This document shows, piece after piece, positions 49,291 through 58,789 of a DNA stretch of 64,000 bases (positions are counted from its first letter, which is position 1; each line of letters starts with the position of its first letter). The notes under the pieces were generated by a model that worked only from the letters and a program-made list of their open reading frames with translations, was not told the DNA's origin and searched no databases. The DNA is from an uncultured Ferrovibrio sp. GTDB taxonomy: Bacteria; Pseudomonadota; Alphaproteobacteria; Ferrovibrionales; Ferrovibrionaceae. The stretch covers positions 248,001 to 312,000 of the forward strand of contig NZ_CALGPC010000015.1 of assembly GCF_937960835.1 (NCBI RefSeq). The letters are read 5' to 3'. Both the position numbers and the translations under genes were made by a program.

Positions 49291-50298
49291 CTATGATGTT
49301 GGCTGATATGCAAACTGCGCGGCGCGCTGTCTCAACTCCTGCCGCGTTTCATCGTCCACGAAGGCGGCATCCAGCGCCGTCTCGGTGATCCTGCGCAAAG
49401 TCTCCGCCTCCAGGCCGAAGACGCTGGCCGCATCGGCATATTCCTTTCCGATCGAGGTGCCGAAGAAAGGCGGATCGTCGGAATTCAGTGTCACGCGGCA
49501 GCCGGCCTCGACCAGACGGCGCAAGGGATGTGCTTCGGCATTGGGATACAGCCCAAGCGCCAGATTGCTGCCCGGGCAGACCTCCAGCACGATGCCGCGT
49601 TTTGCCAGATCGTCCAGCAGGCGCGGATTTTCGGCGGCGCGGACGCCATGGCCGATGCGGGTGACCGGCAGGCGCGTGATCGCCTCGCGCACGCTGTCCG
49701 GGCCAGCGACCTCGCCGGCATGAACGGTGCAGCCGTAACCGGCATCGGCGGCCATACGGAAGGCCGGCAGGAAATCCGCAACATCGTATTGCCGCTCATC
49801 GCCGCCCATGCCGAAACCGACGACGTAAGGATGCGGCTCGGACACCATCGTGCGTGCTACTTCCAGTGCGCGGTCCGGACCGAGATGGCGCACACAGGTG
49901 ACGATGATACGGCCTGTTATGCCGAATTCTGCCTTGGCTGCATCAATAGCTGCGATCAGACCGGCAAGATGATCGGCATAGCTCATCCCTACTGCCGCGG
50001 CATGATCGGGCGAGGAAAAGACCTCGACATAGATCGCACCTTCGGCGGCGCAATCGGCGAGATAACGGTACATGATGTCGCGATAATCCTCCGGCCGGCG
50101 CAGGACGGAACTCGCAAGATCGTAGGCTGCGAGGAAAGACTGGAAGTCGTTCCAGACATAACGGCCATCTGCCGTAAACAGGCTGTCAGGCAAGGCAACG
50201 CCATTGCGCTCGGCGATGCGGCGGACCAGATCCGGCGCAGCCGCGCCTTCGATATGGCAATGCAGCTCCGCCTTGGGCAGCACCGTCAGCGTGGTCAT
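49291..50298 (-). CDS. add: Adenosine deaminase
   Basis: This 335-residue TIM-barrel zinc enzyme deaminates adenosine and deoxyadenosine to inosine and deoxyinosine. Zinc ligands H13 and H15 (ELHCHIEG), catalytic GFGMGGDE, TVHAGE and NSDDPPFFG (metal aspartate) are all in place. It has a 4-base overlap with the PhyH-type gene upstream. Products would pass to the purine nucleoside phosphorylase encoded earlier in the operon. Confidence 0.95.
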   Translation of the reverse strand: MTTLTVLPKAELHCHIEGAAAPDLVRRIAERNGVALPDSLFTADGRYVWNDFQSFLAAYDLASSVLRRPEDYRDIMYRYLADCAAEGAIYVEVFSSPDHAAAVGMSYADHLAGLIAAIDAAKAEFGITGRIIVTCVRHLGPDRALEVARTMVSEPHPYVVGFGMGGDERQYDVADFLPAFRMAADAGYGCTVHAGEVAGPDSVREAITRLPVTRIGHGVRAAENPRLLDDLAKRGIVLEVCPGSNLALGLYPNAEAHPLRRLVEAGCRVTLNSDDPPFFGTSIGKEYADAASVFGLEAETLRRITETALDAAFVDDETRQELRQRAAQFAYQPTS

Positions 50299-51188
50299 GA
50301 GAAGCCCCGCAGCGGCAGGCGGGGGCGCTGCAGCCAGTTATCGGCCGCGTAGTCTGCCACGCCATCGATCAGATGCAGCGTATAGGCATGACGGGGTTTC
50401 GACGAATGATTGGCGCCGCTGGCATGCGGCAATAATCCGTGCAGGACGATCAGACTGCCGCGCGGCACTTCCAGCGGCACCGGCACCTGGTTCGGCCATG
50501 GCTTTTCGTCCAATACCTCCACCTGCGTTGTCATGCCCTCGCGGATGAACCGCTTACGCAACAGTCCCCGATGGCCGCCCGCCGGAGCGAAGAGGCATCC
50601 ATTTTCAGTGGTGGCGTCGTCCAGCGCCAGCCAGAAGCCCACGGTGCTCAAAGGAGTCGTATAGAGAAAGGTGGAATCCTGATGCCAGTCCACTTCGCCG
50701 CCGATATAGGGCTGTTTGAAGATATACATGGATTGCAGCAGCAGCGGCTCCTGCAAACCGATGGCTTTTGCCAGCATGGCAAAACGCGGCCCGCGCGAGA
50801 TGCGATCGAAAACCGGATCGAGATCATGCAGTGCATGGCCAATCTTGTTCAGCGCCAGCGACTTGTCTGTGGTCAGACGGCCTTCTGCATCGAATGCACC
50901 ATCCTCGAAGAAGAAGTGGATCGCGTCGCCGGAGTCCAGAAAGTAGCGATCCTGCGCATGCTTCTGGTCAATGGTCGAGAAAATGGTCCTTGTCTCGGCC
51001 GGATCGAAGCCGTCCACCAGTTCGGCAGCACGCATCTGCAGCGCGTCGCAATCGGCGGAGCTGACGAAATCCTCCAAGATCAGAAAACCGTCGCGTGCGT
51101 ATGCTTCCAGTGCCGCTGCATCCACGGCGTCGTCCCGCACCTTGAAGCGCCGCGGCCGGTGGCGGGCATTGGCGGCAGCGGCAGTCAT
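50295..51188 (-). CDS. PhyH family Fe(II)/2-oxoglutarate dioxygenase, PHYHD1-like
   Basis: This 297-residue enzyme has the metal triad H169-x-D171 (VDWHQDSTF) and H255 (LLPHASGANHS), with R266 to bind 2-oxoglutarate. NKIGHALHDLDPVF and SMYIFKQPYIGGEV closely resemble human PHYHD1 as I recall it, a dioxygenase whose substrate I do not know to be settled. The ATG at 51188 overlaps the deoB stop by 4 bases, and its own stop overlaps the add start by 4, so it is tightly embedded in nucleoside salvage. A hydroxylase for a modified nucleoside, base or sugar is inferred only. The frame is open to 51371, but that part overlaps deoB. Confidence 0.88.
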   Translation of the reverse strand: MTAAAANARHRPRRFKVRDDAVDAAALEAYARDGFLILEDFVSSADCDALQMRAAELVDGFDPAETRTIFSTIDQKHAQDRYFLDSGDAIHFFFEDGAFDAEGRLTTDKSLALNKIGHALHDLDPVFDRISRGPRFAMLAKAIGLQEPLLLQSMYIFKQPYIGGEVDWHQDSTFLYTTPLSTVGFWLALDDATTENGCLFAPAGGHRGLLRKRFIREGMTTQVEVLDEKPWPNQVPVPLEVPRGSLIVLHGLLPHASGANHSSKPRHAYTLHLIDGVADYAADNWLQRPRLPLRGFS

Positions 51189-52411
51189 GTCAGCGCGCAG
51201 GCCTCGCCGAATTCCAGCGGGGCGATCCTGAAATGCCGCGCCAAGGTTTGCCCCATATCGGCGAACGTGGCCCGGCGGCCAAGATCGCGCGCTGCCTTGA
51301 TCTCCGGCCCGAACCACAGCATCGGCACATACTCGCGTGTATGATCCGTGCCGGTCCAGGTCGGGTCGCAACCATGATCGGCAGTGATCAAGGCCAGATC
51401 GCCCGGCCGCAGCTTTGCCTCCAGCTCGGAAAGTCGGCGATCGAATGCCTCCAGCGCCGCCGCATAACCGGCGATATCGCGCCGATGGCCATAGAGCGTA
51501 TCGAAATCGACGAAGTTGACGAAGATCAGCGATCCGTCCGGCGCACTATCCGCTTCCGCCAGCATGGCGTCGAACAATGCCATGTTGTTCTCGCCCTTCA
51601 CCAGCTTGGTGATGCCCTTATGGGCGAAGATGTCAGCAATCTTGCCCACCGAGATCACATTGCCGCCGCTGGCTGTCAGGCGATCCAGCAAGGTATCGCC
51701 ATGAGGCGGCGTGGTCAGGTCCTTGCGGTTGGCGGTGCGGGTAAAGGTCTCGACGCTCTCGCCCACAAAGGGCCGGGCGATGACGCGGCCGATATTGTAT
51801 GGTCCAAGCTGTTCCTTCGCCGCTTTACAGACATCGTATAGCCGCTGCAGCCCGAAATGCTGCTCGTGCGCGGCAATCTGGAACACGGAATCGGCGGAGG
51901 TGTAGCAAATCGGCTTGCCGGTGCGGATATGCTCCTCGCCCAGTTCCTTGATGATCTCGGTGCCGGAAGCATGGCAGTTGCCGAGGATGCCGGGAAGATC
52001 ACAGCGTTTCACCAGAGCCGCGATCAGCTCTTCCGGGAAACAGGGCCTGGTGCGCGGAAACAGGCCCCAGTCGAAGGACACCGGCAAGCCGGCGATTTCC
52101 CAGTGGCCGCTCGGCGTGTCCTTGCCCACGCTGCGCTCCGCCGCACAGCCATAGGCGCCAGTGATCTTTGCAACATCCAGTCCTGGAGGAATACGGCCAC
52201 TGCCATGTTTGGCGGCCAGACCTAATCCCAGACGGCTTAAATTGGGCAGATGCAACGGGCCAGAACGCAAGCCCGGCCGGTCAGCCTTGCCCTGACTGCA
52301 GGCTTCCGCGATATGGCCCAGCGTATCGGCACCGGCATCGCCATATTTCGCCGCATCGGGCGTGGCGCCGACGCCGAAGGAATCCATCACCAAGATGAAG
52401 GCGCGTGTCAT
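51185..52411 (-). CDS. deoB: Phosphopentomutase DeoB
   Basis: This 408-residue manganese enzyme of the alkaline phosphatase fold interconverts (deoxy)ribose 1- and 5-phosphate. Metal D10 (ILVMDSFGVG), phosphorylated T99 (GKDTPSGHWE), DFDTLYGHRRD and TADHGCDPTWTGTDHTRE with metal residues are present. AGGAG lies upstream of the ATG at 52411. It is one base from deoA and overlaps the dioxygenase gene, linking phosphorolysis products to DeoC or the pentose phosphate pathway. Confidence 0.96.
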   Translation of the reverse strand: MTRAFILVMDSFGVGATPDAAKYGDAGADTLGHIAEACSQGKADRPGLRSGPLHLPNLSRLGLGLAAKHGSGRIPPGLDVAKITGAYGCAAERSVGKDTPSGHWEIAGLPVSFDWGLFPRTRPCFPEELIAALVKRCDLPGILGNCHASGTEIIKELGEEHIRTGKPICYTSADSVFQIAAHEQHFGLQRLYDVCKAAKEQLGPYNIGRVIARPFVGESVETFTRTANRKDLTTPPHGDTLLDRLTASGGNVISVGKIADIFAHKGITKLVKGENNMALFDAMLAEADSAPDGSLIFVNFVDFDTLYGHRRDIAGYAAALEAFDRRLSELEAKLRPGDLALITADHGCDPTWTGTDHTREYVPMLWFGPEIKAARDLGRRATFADMGQTLARHFRIAPLEFGEACALT

Positions 52412-52412
52412 A

Positions 52413-53771
52413 CTACCGCTCCTGCCTGGCATTATCGCCGATATCAGCCAAAGCCACCCGGTCGAAAATGACGGGCCGCAGAGGCGGCGCGACTGCTTCG
52501 ATTTGAATGACTCTCTGCAGTTCGGCGATGGCCCTCTCGGCGGCGCCCGCGTCGGCGGCATGCACCATCGCCAAAGGCTCGCCCGCGGCCACGGCCCGGC
52601 CTACCGGCAGGATATGGGTCAGGCCAACCGAAAGGTCGATACCGTCGCTGGTCTTCTGACGTCCGCCACCTAGGCCGATAACAGCCACGCCGACCGCCCG
52701 TGTATCCATTTGCGTGACAAAGCCGCTTTTCGGCGCGGGACAGGGTCGGACGATCGGCGCCGTCGGCAGATACTGCTGAGCATTTGAAAGGAAATCCTTC
52801 GGTCCGCCCAGAGCGGCGACCATGCGCTCGAAGATTTCTGCTGCACGGCCACTGTCCAGAGCAGCCTCCGCCTTCTGCCGGCCTTCATCCATGGTGGCCG
52901 CCAGCTTGCCAATCACCAGCATCTCGGCGGCCAGCGCAATCACCACCTCATGCAGACGCGCATCGCGGCTGGGGGGATGAGTCAGATAGGCCACCGTTTC
53001 CGCCACCTCGACCGCATTGCCCGCCGCATGCCCCAGCACCTGGTCCATATCCGTGATCAATGCCGTCGTAGGCAGACCGGCACTGTTTGCCACCGTGACG
53101 ATGCTTTCAGCCAATTCCCGCGCCATGCTCCGCTCGGTGGCAAAGGCGCCCGACCCCGCCTTCACATCCATCACCAGGCCCCCCAGTCCAGCAGCAAGCT
53201 TCTTCGACAGGATCGATGTCGTAATCAGCGCGATCGATTCCACCGTCCCCGTTACGTCGCGGATGGCATAGAAACGCCGGTCCGCCGGCGCAAGATCGTC
53301 GGTCTGCCCGATGATCGCGCAACCGACCTCCTTCACGACCTTCTGGAACAGGGGAATATCGGGGTTGGTGCCGTAGCCGGGAATGGCCGAAAGCTTGTCC
53401 AGCGTGCCACCAGTATGCCCCAGCCCGCGACCGGAGATCATCGGCACAAAACCGCCACAGGCGGCTACGATGGGAGCCAGCATGAGACTGACCTTGTCGC
53501 CGACGCCACCGGAGGAATGCTTGTCCAGCACCGGCCCTGGAAGCTGCAAGCAGCTCCAATCGATCACGCGACCGGATGCCGTCATCTCACGGGTCAAAGC
53601 GATCCGCTCGGGCATGGTCATGCCGCGAAAGAATACCGCCATGGCAAATGCCGCTATCTGGCCTTCGCTCAAGCTGCCATCGGCGATGCCGTGGACCACG
53701 AAGGCGATTTCCTCCGGCGTCAGCTCTTCGCCATCGCGTTTGCGGCGGACGATCTCCTGCGGCAGCAGCAT
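52413..53771 (-). CDS. deoA: Thymidine phosphorylase DeoA
   Basis: This 452-residue enzyme splits thymidine and deoxyuridine into base and deoxyribose 1-phosphate. Signature features are KHSSGGVGDKVSLMLAPIVA (phosphate-binding), SGRGLGHTGGTLDKLSAIPG and DVKAGSGAF. Length and order fit the pyrimidine nucleoside phosphorylase family. Its ATG shares one base with the stop of the upstream phosphorylase gene (TGATG), indicating coupled translation. The released thymine/uracil could feed the reductive cluster 7-15 kb away. Confidence 0.96.
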   Translation of the reverse strand: MLLPQEIVRRKRDGEELTPEEIAFVVHGIADGSLSEGQIAAFAMAVFFRGMTMPERIALTREMTASGRVIDWSCLQLPGPVLDKHSSGGVGDKVSLMLAPIVAACGGFVPMISGRGLGHTGGTLDKLSAIPGYGTNPDIPLFQKVVKEVGCAIIGQTDDLAPADRRFYAIRDVTGTVESIALITTSILSKKLAAGLGGLVMDVKAGSGAFATERSMARELAESIVTVANSAGLPTTALITDMDQVLGHAAGNAVEVAETVAYLTHPPSRDARLHEVVIALAAEMLVIGKLAATMDEGRQKAEAALDSGRAAEIFERMVAALGGPKDFLSNAQQYLPTAPIVRPCPAPKSGFVTQMDTRAVGVAVIGLGGGRQKTSDGIDLSVGLTHILPVGRAVAAGEPLAMVHAADAGAAERAIAELQRVIQIEAVAPPLRPVIFDRVALADIGDNARQER

Positions 53772-54595
53772 CAGACTTTCTCCACAGCTGCCTCAGTTGC
53801 CAAAAATGCCGTGAGCAGACGGCAGACATCCTCACTGGCCCGCTTGCCTGCCGCCATGGTCTGTGCGTGTGTCAACGGCATCGTGCCCATGCCGGCAGCC
53901 GGATTGGTGATGATCGATATCGCTGCCACCTTGAGCCCGACATATCGGGCCAGGATCACTTCCGGCACGGTCGACATGCCAACCGCATCGGCGCCCAGGA
54001 TCTTCGCAGCTCGGATTTCAGCGGGCGTTTCGAAATTCGGACCGCAGAACCAGATATAGACGCCACTATGCAGCGCGATGCCGGCCTGCTCTGCGGCATG
54101 CTGCAGACGCTGGCGCAGCCCCGGATCGTAGGCCTCCACCATATCGACGAAGCGAGCATCGCCGCTTTCGCCAAACAATGGAGAGACGCCGGTGAAATTG
54201 ATGTGATCCTCGATCAGCATGATACTGCCCGGCGGCATCTCGGGTCGCAGACTGCCGGCAGCATTGGTCAGCAGCAGAATGTCGCAGCCGATAGCCTTCA
54301 GGCATTCGATGGCAATCCGCATGCCGTCCGGCCGGCCATGTTCGTAATAATGCGTGCGGCCCAGCATCAGCGCGACCGGCATTTTCTCTATATGGCCCAG
54401 CACCAGGCGTCCGGCATGACCGCCAACGCCAGGACGCGGAAAGCCCGGCAGGTCGCTGTAGGACAAGATCGCGACCGGTTCGGCTGCATCGGCGAAGTCG
54501 CCCAGGCCGGAGCCCAGCACGATGCCGATGCGCGGCTGAAAACTGGGAGCTGCAGTGCGGATCGCGGCCACCGAGAGGCCGACCTGATCGCTCAT
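53771..54595 (-). CDS. punA: Purine nucleoside phosphorylase (trimeric, PunA type)
   Basis: This 274-residue class of phosphorylase cleaves inosine, guanosine and their deoxy forms. Motifs are IVLGSGLGDF (phosphate site), GHAGRLVLG, GRTHYYEHG, TNAAGSLR, GPNFETPAE with the purine-binding glutamate, and ITNPAAG. It overlaps the cdd stop by 4 bases at its start. The trimeric type is distinct from E. coli hexameric DeoD. It takes inosine from adenosine deaminase of the same operon. Confidence 0.94.
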   Translation of the reverse strand: MSDQVGLSVAAIRTAAPSFQPRIGIVLGSGLGDFADAAEPVAILSYSDLPGFPRPGVGGHAGRLVLGHIEKMPVALMLGRTHYYEHGRPDGMRIAIECLKAIGCDILLLTNAAGSLRPEMPPGSIMLIEDHINFTGVSPLFGESGDARFVDMVEAYDPGLRQRLQHAAEQAGIALHSGVYIWFCGPNFETPAEIRAAKILGADAVGMSTVPEVILARYVGLKVAAISIITNPAAGMGTMPLTHAQTMAAGKRASEDVCRLLTAFLATEAAVEKV

Positions 54596-55029
54596 GTCTT
54601 CCTCGTCTTTTTCGTCTTCGGGGCGAGGTTCTTCGGACCGAAGGAGGCCGGCAGCAGCTCGCCCAAGGTGAAGGTCTTGCGCCAGCCCTTCGAGCTGCAG
54701 ACATGGATGGGAACGCTGTCGGTAGCAAATTCACGCAATCGCTGGCGGCAGCCGCCGCAGGGCGTGACCAGTTCGCTCCCCTCACCCATCACCAGCACCG
54801 CGCGGATGCGGCGCTCCCCATCCATGATCATGGCGGCGATGGCCGACGTTTCCGCGCACCAGCCTTGCGGATAGGCGGCATTCTCGACATTGCATCCGGC
54901 ATAGAGCTTGCCATTTGCGCCACGGATAACTGCCGCAACCGGAAACCGCGAATAAGGCGCATAAGCGCACATCAGGGCGATCCGCGCCTGCGCCAGCATC
55001 TCCGGATCGGGTTTCTTCCTGGCCGCCAT
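54592..55029 (-). CDS. cdd: Cytidine deaminase
   Basis: This 145-residue homotetrameric-type enzyme converts cytidine and deoxycytidine to uridine forms. Zinc residues C58 and E60 (WCAETSA) and C91, C94 (PCGGCRQ) are present, as is the substrate motif CNVENAAYPQG. The C-terminus carries an unusual Lys/Thr-rich tail (APKTKKTRKT). It is separated by one base from the upstream permease gene and overlaps the phosphorylase gene. Confidence 0.95.
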   Translation of the reverse strand: MAARKKPDPEMLAQARIALMCAYAPYSRFPVAAVIRGANGKLYAGCNVENAAYPQGWCAETSAIAAMIMDGERRIRAVLVMGEGSELVTPCGGCRQRLREFATDSVPIHVCSSKGWRKTFTLGELLPASFGPKNLAPKTKKTRKT

Positions 55030-55030
55030 A

Positions 55031-56005
55031 TCAATGCTCTTTCACGTAAGCGACGCCGCCCGCCTTGGGCGCCACCGCGCGGCCCATGAAGCCGGCCAGC
55101 AGGATCACCGTCAACAGATAGGGCAGCACCTGGATCGCCTGTACCGGTACCTCGCCGAAATCGCCTAGCCGCACACCCTGCAGGCGGATCGCGGTGGCAT
55201 CGATGAAGCCGAACATCAGGCAGGCGCCGAAGGCTGGCCAAGGCCGCCATTTACCGAAGATCATCGCCGCCAGCGCGATGAAGCCCTGACCTGCGCTCAT
55301 GTCGCGGCTGAAGGCTGCGTTCTGGGCAATCGACAGATAGGCGCCAGCGATGCCGGTCAGCAATCCGCAGATCAGCACGGCACGATAGCGCAGCCAGTAG
55401 ACGGAAATGCCCGCGGTGTCGACTGCCAGCGGCATTTCTCCGACGGCGCGCAGGCGCAAGCCAAACCGCGTGGCCGTCAGAACCCAATGGGCCAGCGGCA
55501 CGACCAGCAAAGCTATATAGACCAGTAGGTTATGCCCGCCGATCAGATCGGCATAAACCGGACCGATGAACGGCACATCCCGCATTGCCGCCGCGCCGAG
55601 AAACTCGATTGGCATGAACCGCGCACCCGCCTCCAGCGACGGCGTCTGACCGCCGCGCTTGAACCAGGCCATGCCGAAAACGATGGTCAATCCGGAAACC
55701 AGGATGTTGATCGCCACGCCGGAGACGATCTGGTTGCCGCGATAGGTGATGCAGGCGAAACCGTGCAGCAGCGCCAGCGCTAGGGCAACAACAATGGCGG
55801 CTCCTAAGCCCAGCCAGGCCGAACCGGTAAATGCTGCCACCGAGGCGGCGGCGAAAGCCCCTGCCAGCATCTTGCCTTCCAGGCCGATATCAAAAATGCC
55901 GGCACGCTCGGAGAACAGTCCGCCCATGGCGCAGAGGATGAGTGGCGTCGCCACCCGCAGCGTGGCGGCCAGGATCGGGACGATATCGGTGACGAAATCA
56001 CCCAT
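55031..56005 (-). CDS. Nucleoside ABC transporter permease (NupQ/YufQ-like)
   Basis: This 324-residue BPD_transp_2 type permease has about eight or nine helices. The segment GLRLRAVGEMPLAVDTAGIS is the conserved cytoplasmic loop that touches the ATPase, and GGLFSERAGIFDIGLEGKML near the start is typical of guanosine/nucleoside permeases. It pairs with the next permease (3 bases apart) to form the channel. Confidence 0.92.
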   Translation of the reverse strand: MGDFVTDIVPILAATLRVATPLILCAMGGLFSERAGIFDIGLEGKMLAGAFAAASVAAFTGSAWLGLGAAIVVALALALLHGFACITYRGNQIVSGVAINILVSGLTIVFGMAWFKRGGQTPSLEAGARFMPIEFLGAAAMRDVPFIGPVYADLIGGHNLLVYIALLVVPLAHWVLTATRFGLRLRAVGEMPLAVDTAGISVYWLRYRAVLICGLLTGIAGAYLSIAQNAAFSRDMSAGQGFIALAAMIFGKWRPWPAFGACLMFGFIDATAIRLQGVRLGDFGEVPVQAIQVLPYLLTVILLAGFMGRAVAPKAGGVAYVKEH

Positions 56006-56008
56006 CGC

Positions 56009-57136
56009 TTAAGCCTTCTCTGCCGCCTGGATCCAGCCGCTGCGCTGCAGCAGCGCGAACAGGGCCTCGAACCACGGGCGGGTCATATAGGCCAGCGCGC
56101 CCGAGAACAGGATGACCAGGCCCTGGATCACCACCACCATCTCACGGGTGATCGTCGGGAACTCAAAAGCCAGCTCCGCACCGCCCTGCTGCAGCAGGCC
56201 GAACAGCAGGCTGGCCAGCGCCACGCCAAAAGGATGGCTGCGCCCCATCAGTGCCACGGCAATGCCGGTGAAGCCGTATCCCGCCGTGAAATTGATGATC
56301 AGGCGATGCTGTACGCCCATCAATTCATTGATCGCCATCATGCCGGCCAGTGCGCCCGACAGGCTCATGGCCAACAGGATCATCTGTTTTGCCGGAATGC
56401 CCGCATAGATGGCGGCATTGGCATTCTGTCCCATGGCGCGCAGCGCAAAGCCCCAGCGCGTATGCCAGAGAAAGATCCAGATGCCGATGCAGCAAAGCAG
56501 GCCAATGACGATGGAAAGATTAAGCGGTGAGCGGCCCATCGGGATGCCGACGGCGCCGAGCATGTCGTGTATCAGCGGCAGATGCGAAGTGGCGGCGAAA
56601 GCGCGGGTTTCCGGCGACATGGTGTTTGGCGCTATCAGCACATTCACCGTAAGATAGACCATCAGCGCCGCGGCGATGAAGTTGAACATGATGGTCGTGA
56701 TCACGATATGACTGCCGCGATAGGCCTGCAGATAGCCTGGCACCAGAGCCCAGGCGGCACCGAAGGCAGCAGCGCCCAGAATACCCAGCGGGATCAGGAT
56801 CGGCGCCGGCAGGAACTGATCCAGCGCCAGTATCACCAGCGCAACACCCAGGCCGCCGATATAGGCCTGCCCTTCGCCGCCGATATTGAACAAGCCGGCG
56901 TGGAAAGCGACGGCCACCGCAAGACCGGTGAAAATAAAGTTGGTCGCGTAATACAGCGTGTAGCCGATGGCCTCAGGGTAACCCAGCGCGCCATACAGCA
57001 TGATCGAGACGGCTTCGAAGGGATTGATACCGACTGCCAGCACGATCAGCCCGGCAACCACCAGCGCCAGTAGAACATTGGCGATCGGGATCACGCCGAT
57101 ATCGATCCAGGCGGGCAGTGGATGGCGCGCGGTCAT
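56009..57136 (-). CDS. Nucleoside ABC transporter permease (NupP/YufP-like)
   Basis: This 375-residue permease has around ten helices. The contact loop is GFALRAMGQNANAAIYAGI, and YATNFIFTGLAVAVAFHAGLFN is typical of the NupP group. Its start overlaps the ATPase stop by 4 bases. With the other permease and the double ATPase it forms a BMP-type nucleoside importer. Confidence 0.92.
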   Translation of the reverse strand: MTARHPLPAWIDIGVIPIANVLLALVVAGLIVLAVGINPFEAVSIMLYGALGYPEAIGYTLYYATNFIFTGLAVAVAFHAGLFNIGGEGQAYIGGLGVALVILALDQFLPAPILIPLGILGAAAFGAAWALVPGYLQAYRGSHIVITTIMFNFIAAALMVYLTVNVLIAPNTMSPETRAFAATSHLPLIHDMLGAVGIPMGRSPLNLSIVIGLLCCIGIWIFLWHTRWGFALRAMGQNANAAIYAGIPAKQMILLAMSLSGALAGMMAINELMGVQHRLIINFTAGYGFTGIAVALMGRSHPFGVALASLLFGLLQQGGAELAFEFPTITREMVVVIQGLVILFSGALAYMTRPWFEALFALLQRSGWIQAAEKA

Positions 57137-58779
57137 GGCGTTGTCCAGGCCAGACCCGATTGCGCAGCCGATGCCCCCTCAGCGGCATCTACAGTGACTA
57201 AGGTCTCAGCGGCGGCGGGCGTCCAGCAATTTGCCATCATCAGGCCCAGCGTACGCTCATCGGCGCTGGCACCGTCCACTTCGCCGGTGATCTGCCCTCC
57301 GGCCATGACCAGGATACGATCGGCCAGCGACATGATTTCGTCCAGCTCGACCGAGACGACCAGAATGGCACAGCCGGCTTCCCGCATGCGCAGCAATTCG
57401 CGGTGAATAAACTCAATCGCACCGATATCCACGCCACGGGTCGGCTGGCCGACCAGCAGGATTCTGGGATTTCGCTCGATCTCGCGGGCGAGGATCAGCT
57501 TCTGCTGGTTGCCGCCGGAGAAATGGGTCGAGTTCAAATCCGGCCGGCGCGGACGCACGTCGTAGTTTTCCATCAGCATGGCGCAATGCGCATTCATCGC
57601 GCGGCGGTCCAGCAGCAGGCCTTTGTTAAAACGCGCATCCTGGTGATAGCCGAGGATCGCTGTTTCGTCGGCGGTAAAGCTGCCAACCATGCCGTAGCGG
57701 TGACGATCTTCCGGCACGTGACCAAGACCAAGCTGGCGCATCTCTGCCGGGCTCGCTGGCGCCTGTGCCGTGATATGTCGGTCGCCAACGACGATTTCGC
57801 CGCCATCCGGCGCACGAATGCCCGACAGAACTTCCAGCAATTCGCTTTGTCCATTGCCGGATACACCTGCGATGCCGACGATCTCACCCGTCCTCAAAGT
57901 GAGGGAAACGTTGTTGAGGACTACGCAGCCGCGTTTGTCGCGCAAGTTCAGATTCCGCGCCTTCAGCAGCGCCGGCCCAGGACGGCAAGGCGGCTTGTCG
58001 AGCGAGAGCCGCACCTTGCGCCCCACCATCAGTTCCGCCAGTTCCTCCCGGCTGGTGTACTGCGTGCGGCGATGCGCGACGATCTGGCCCTGCCGCATGA
58101 CATAGACCTCATCGGTCACCGCCATGATCTCGCGCAGCTTATGGGTGATCAGGATCACGGTGACGCCGCGCTCGCGCAGCGCCTGGAGAATGCGGAAAAG
58201 CTGCTCGGCCTCCTGCGGTGTCAGCACGCCGGTCGGCTCGTCCAGGATCAGTGTGCTGGCGCCACGATAGAGCACTTTGAGGATTTCAACGCGCTGCTGC
58301 TCGCCGACCGGCAGATCGCCAACCAGAGCATCCGGATCGACCTTGAGGCCGTATTCGCGCTCCAGCCGCTCGATCTCTTTCCGGGCGCTGGCGATGCTTC
58401 TGCGCAGCAATGGGCCATCCTCGGCGCCCAGTACGATATTCTCCAGCACAGTGAAGGTGTCCACCAGCATGAAATGCTGGTGCACCATGCCGATTCCGGC
58501 GGCGATGGCATCGCGCGGGCTGCTTATCGTCACCGGACGGCCATCCACCAGAATCTCGCCGCTATCGGCGGCATAGAGCCCGTAAAGGATGCTCATCAGG
58601 GTCGACTTCCCGGCACCATTCTCGCCGACGATCCCGGTGATCGATCCGGCCGCCACCGACAGCGACACGCCGCGATTGGCATGCACCAGCCCGAAATGCT
58701 TGTGGATGTCGCGCAGTACAATGGCGGGCGGGGCATTCCTCCCCTCTCCACGCGTCACGCTGGGGATCACGGCCGGCAT
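57133..58779 (-). CDS. Nucleoside ABC transporter ATPase with two ABC domains
   Basis: This 548-residue protein has two fused nucleotide-binding domains, as usual for sugar and nucleoside importers. The first (about 20-250) has Walker A GENGAGKST and DEPTGVLTPQE. The second (about 275-510) has the degenerate P-loop GVSGNGQSE, signature FSGGNQQK and QPTRGVDIGA. A C-terminal tail (MMANCWTPAAAETLVTVDAA) extends slightly beyond the family. It begins 10 bases after the binding-protein stop. Confidence 0.93.
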   Translation of the reverse strand: MPAVIPSVTRGEGRNAPPAIVLRDIHKHFGLVHANRGVSLSVAAGSITGIVGENGAGKSTLMSILYGLYAADSGEILVDGRPVTISSPRDAIAAGIGMVHQHFMLVDTFTVLENIVLGAEDGPLLRRSIASARKEIERLEREYGLKVDPDALVGDLPVGEQQRVEILKVLYRGASTLILDEPTGVLTPQEAEQLFRILQALRERGVTVILITHKLREIMAVTDEVYVMRQGQIVAHRRTQYTSREELAELMVGRKVRLSLDKPPCRPGPALLKARNLNLRDKRGCVVLNNVSLTLRTGEIVGIAGVSGNGQSELLEVLSGIRAPDGGEIVVGDRHITAQAPASPAEMRQLGLGHVPEDRHRYGMVGSFTADETAILGYHQDARFNKGLLLDRRAMNAHCAMLMENYDVRPRRPDLNSTHFSGGNQQKLILAREIERNPRILLVGQPTRGVDIGAIEFIHRELLRMREAGCAILVVSVELDEIMSLADRILVMAGGQITGEVDGASADERTLGLMMANCWTPAAAETLVTVDAAEGASAAQSGLAWTTP

Positions 58780-58789
58780 CGCTTGCTGC

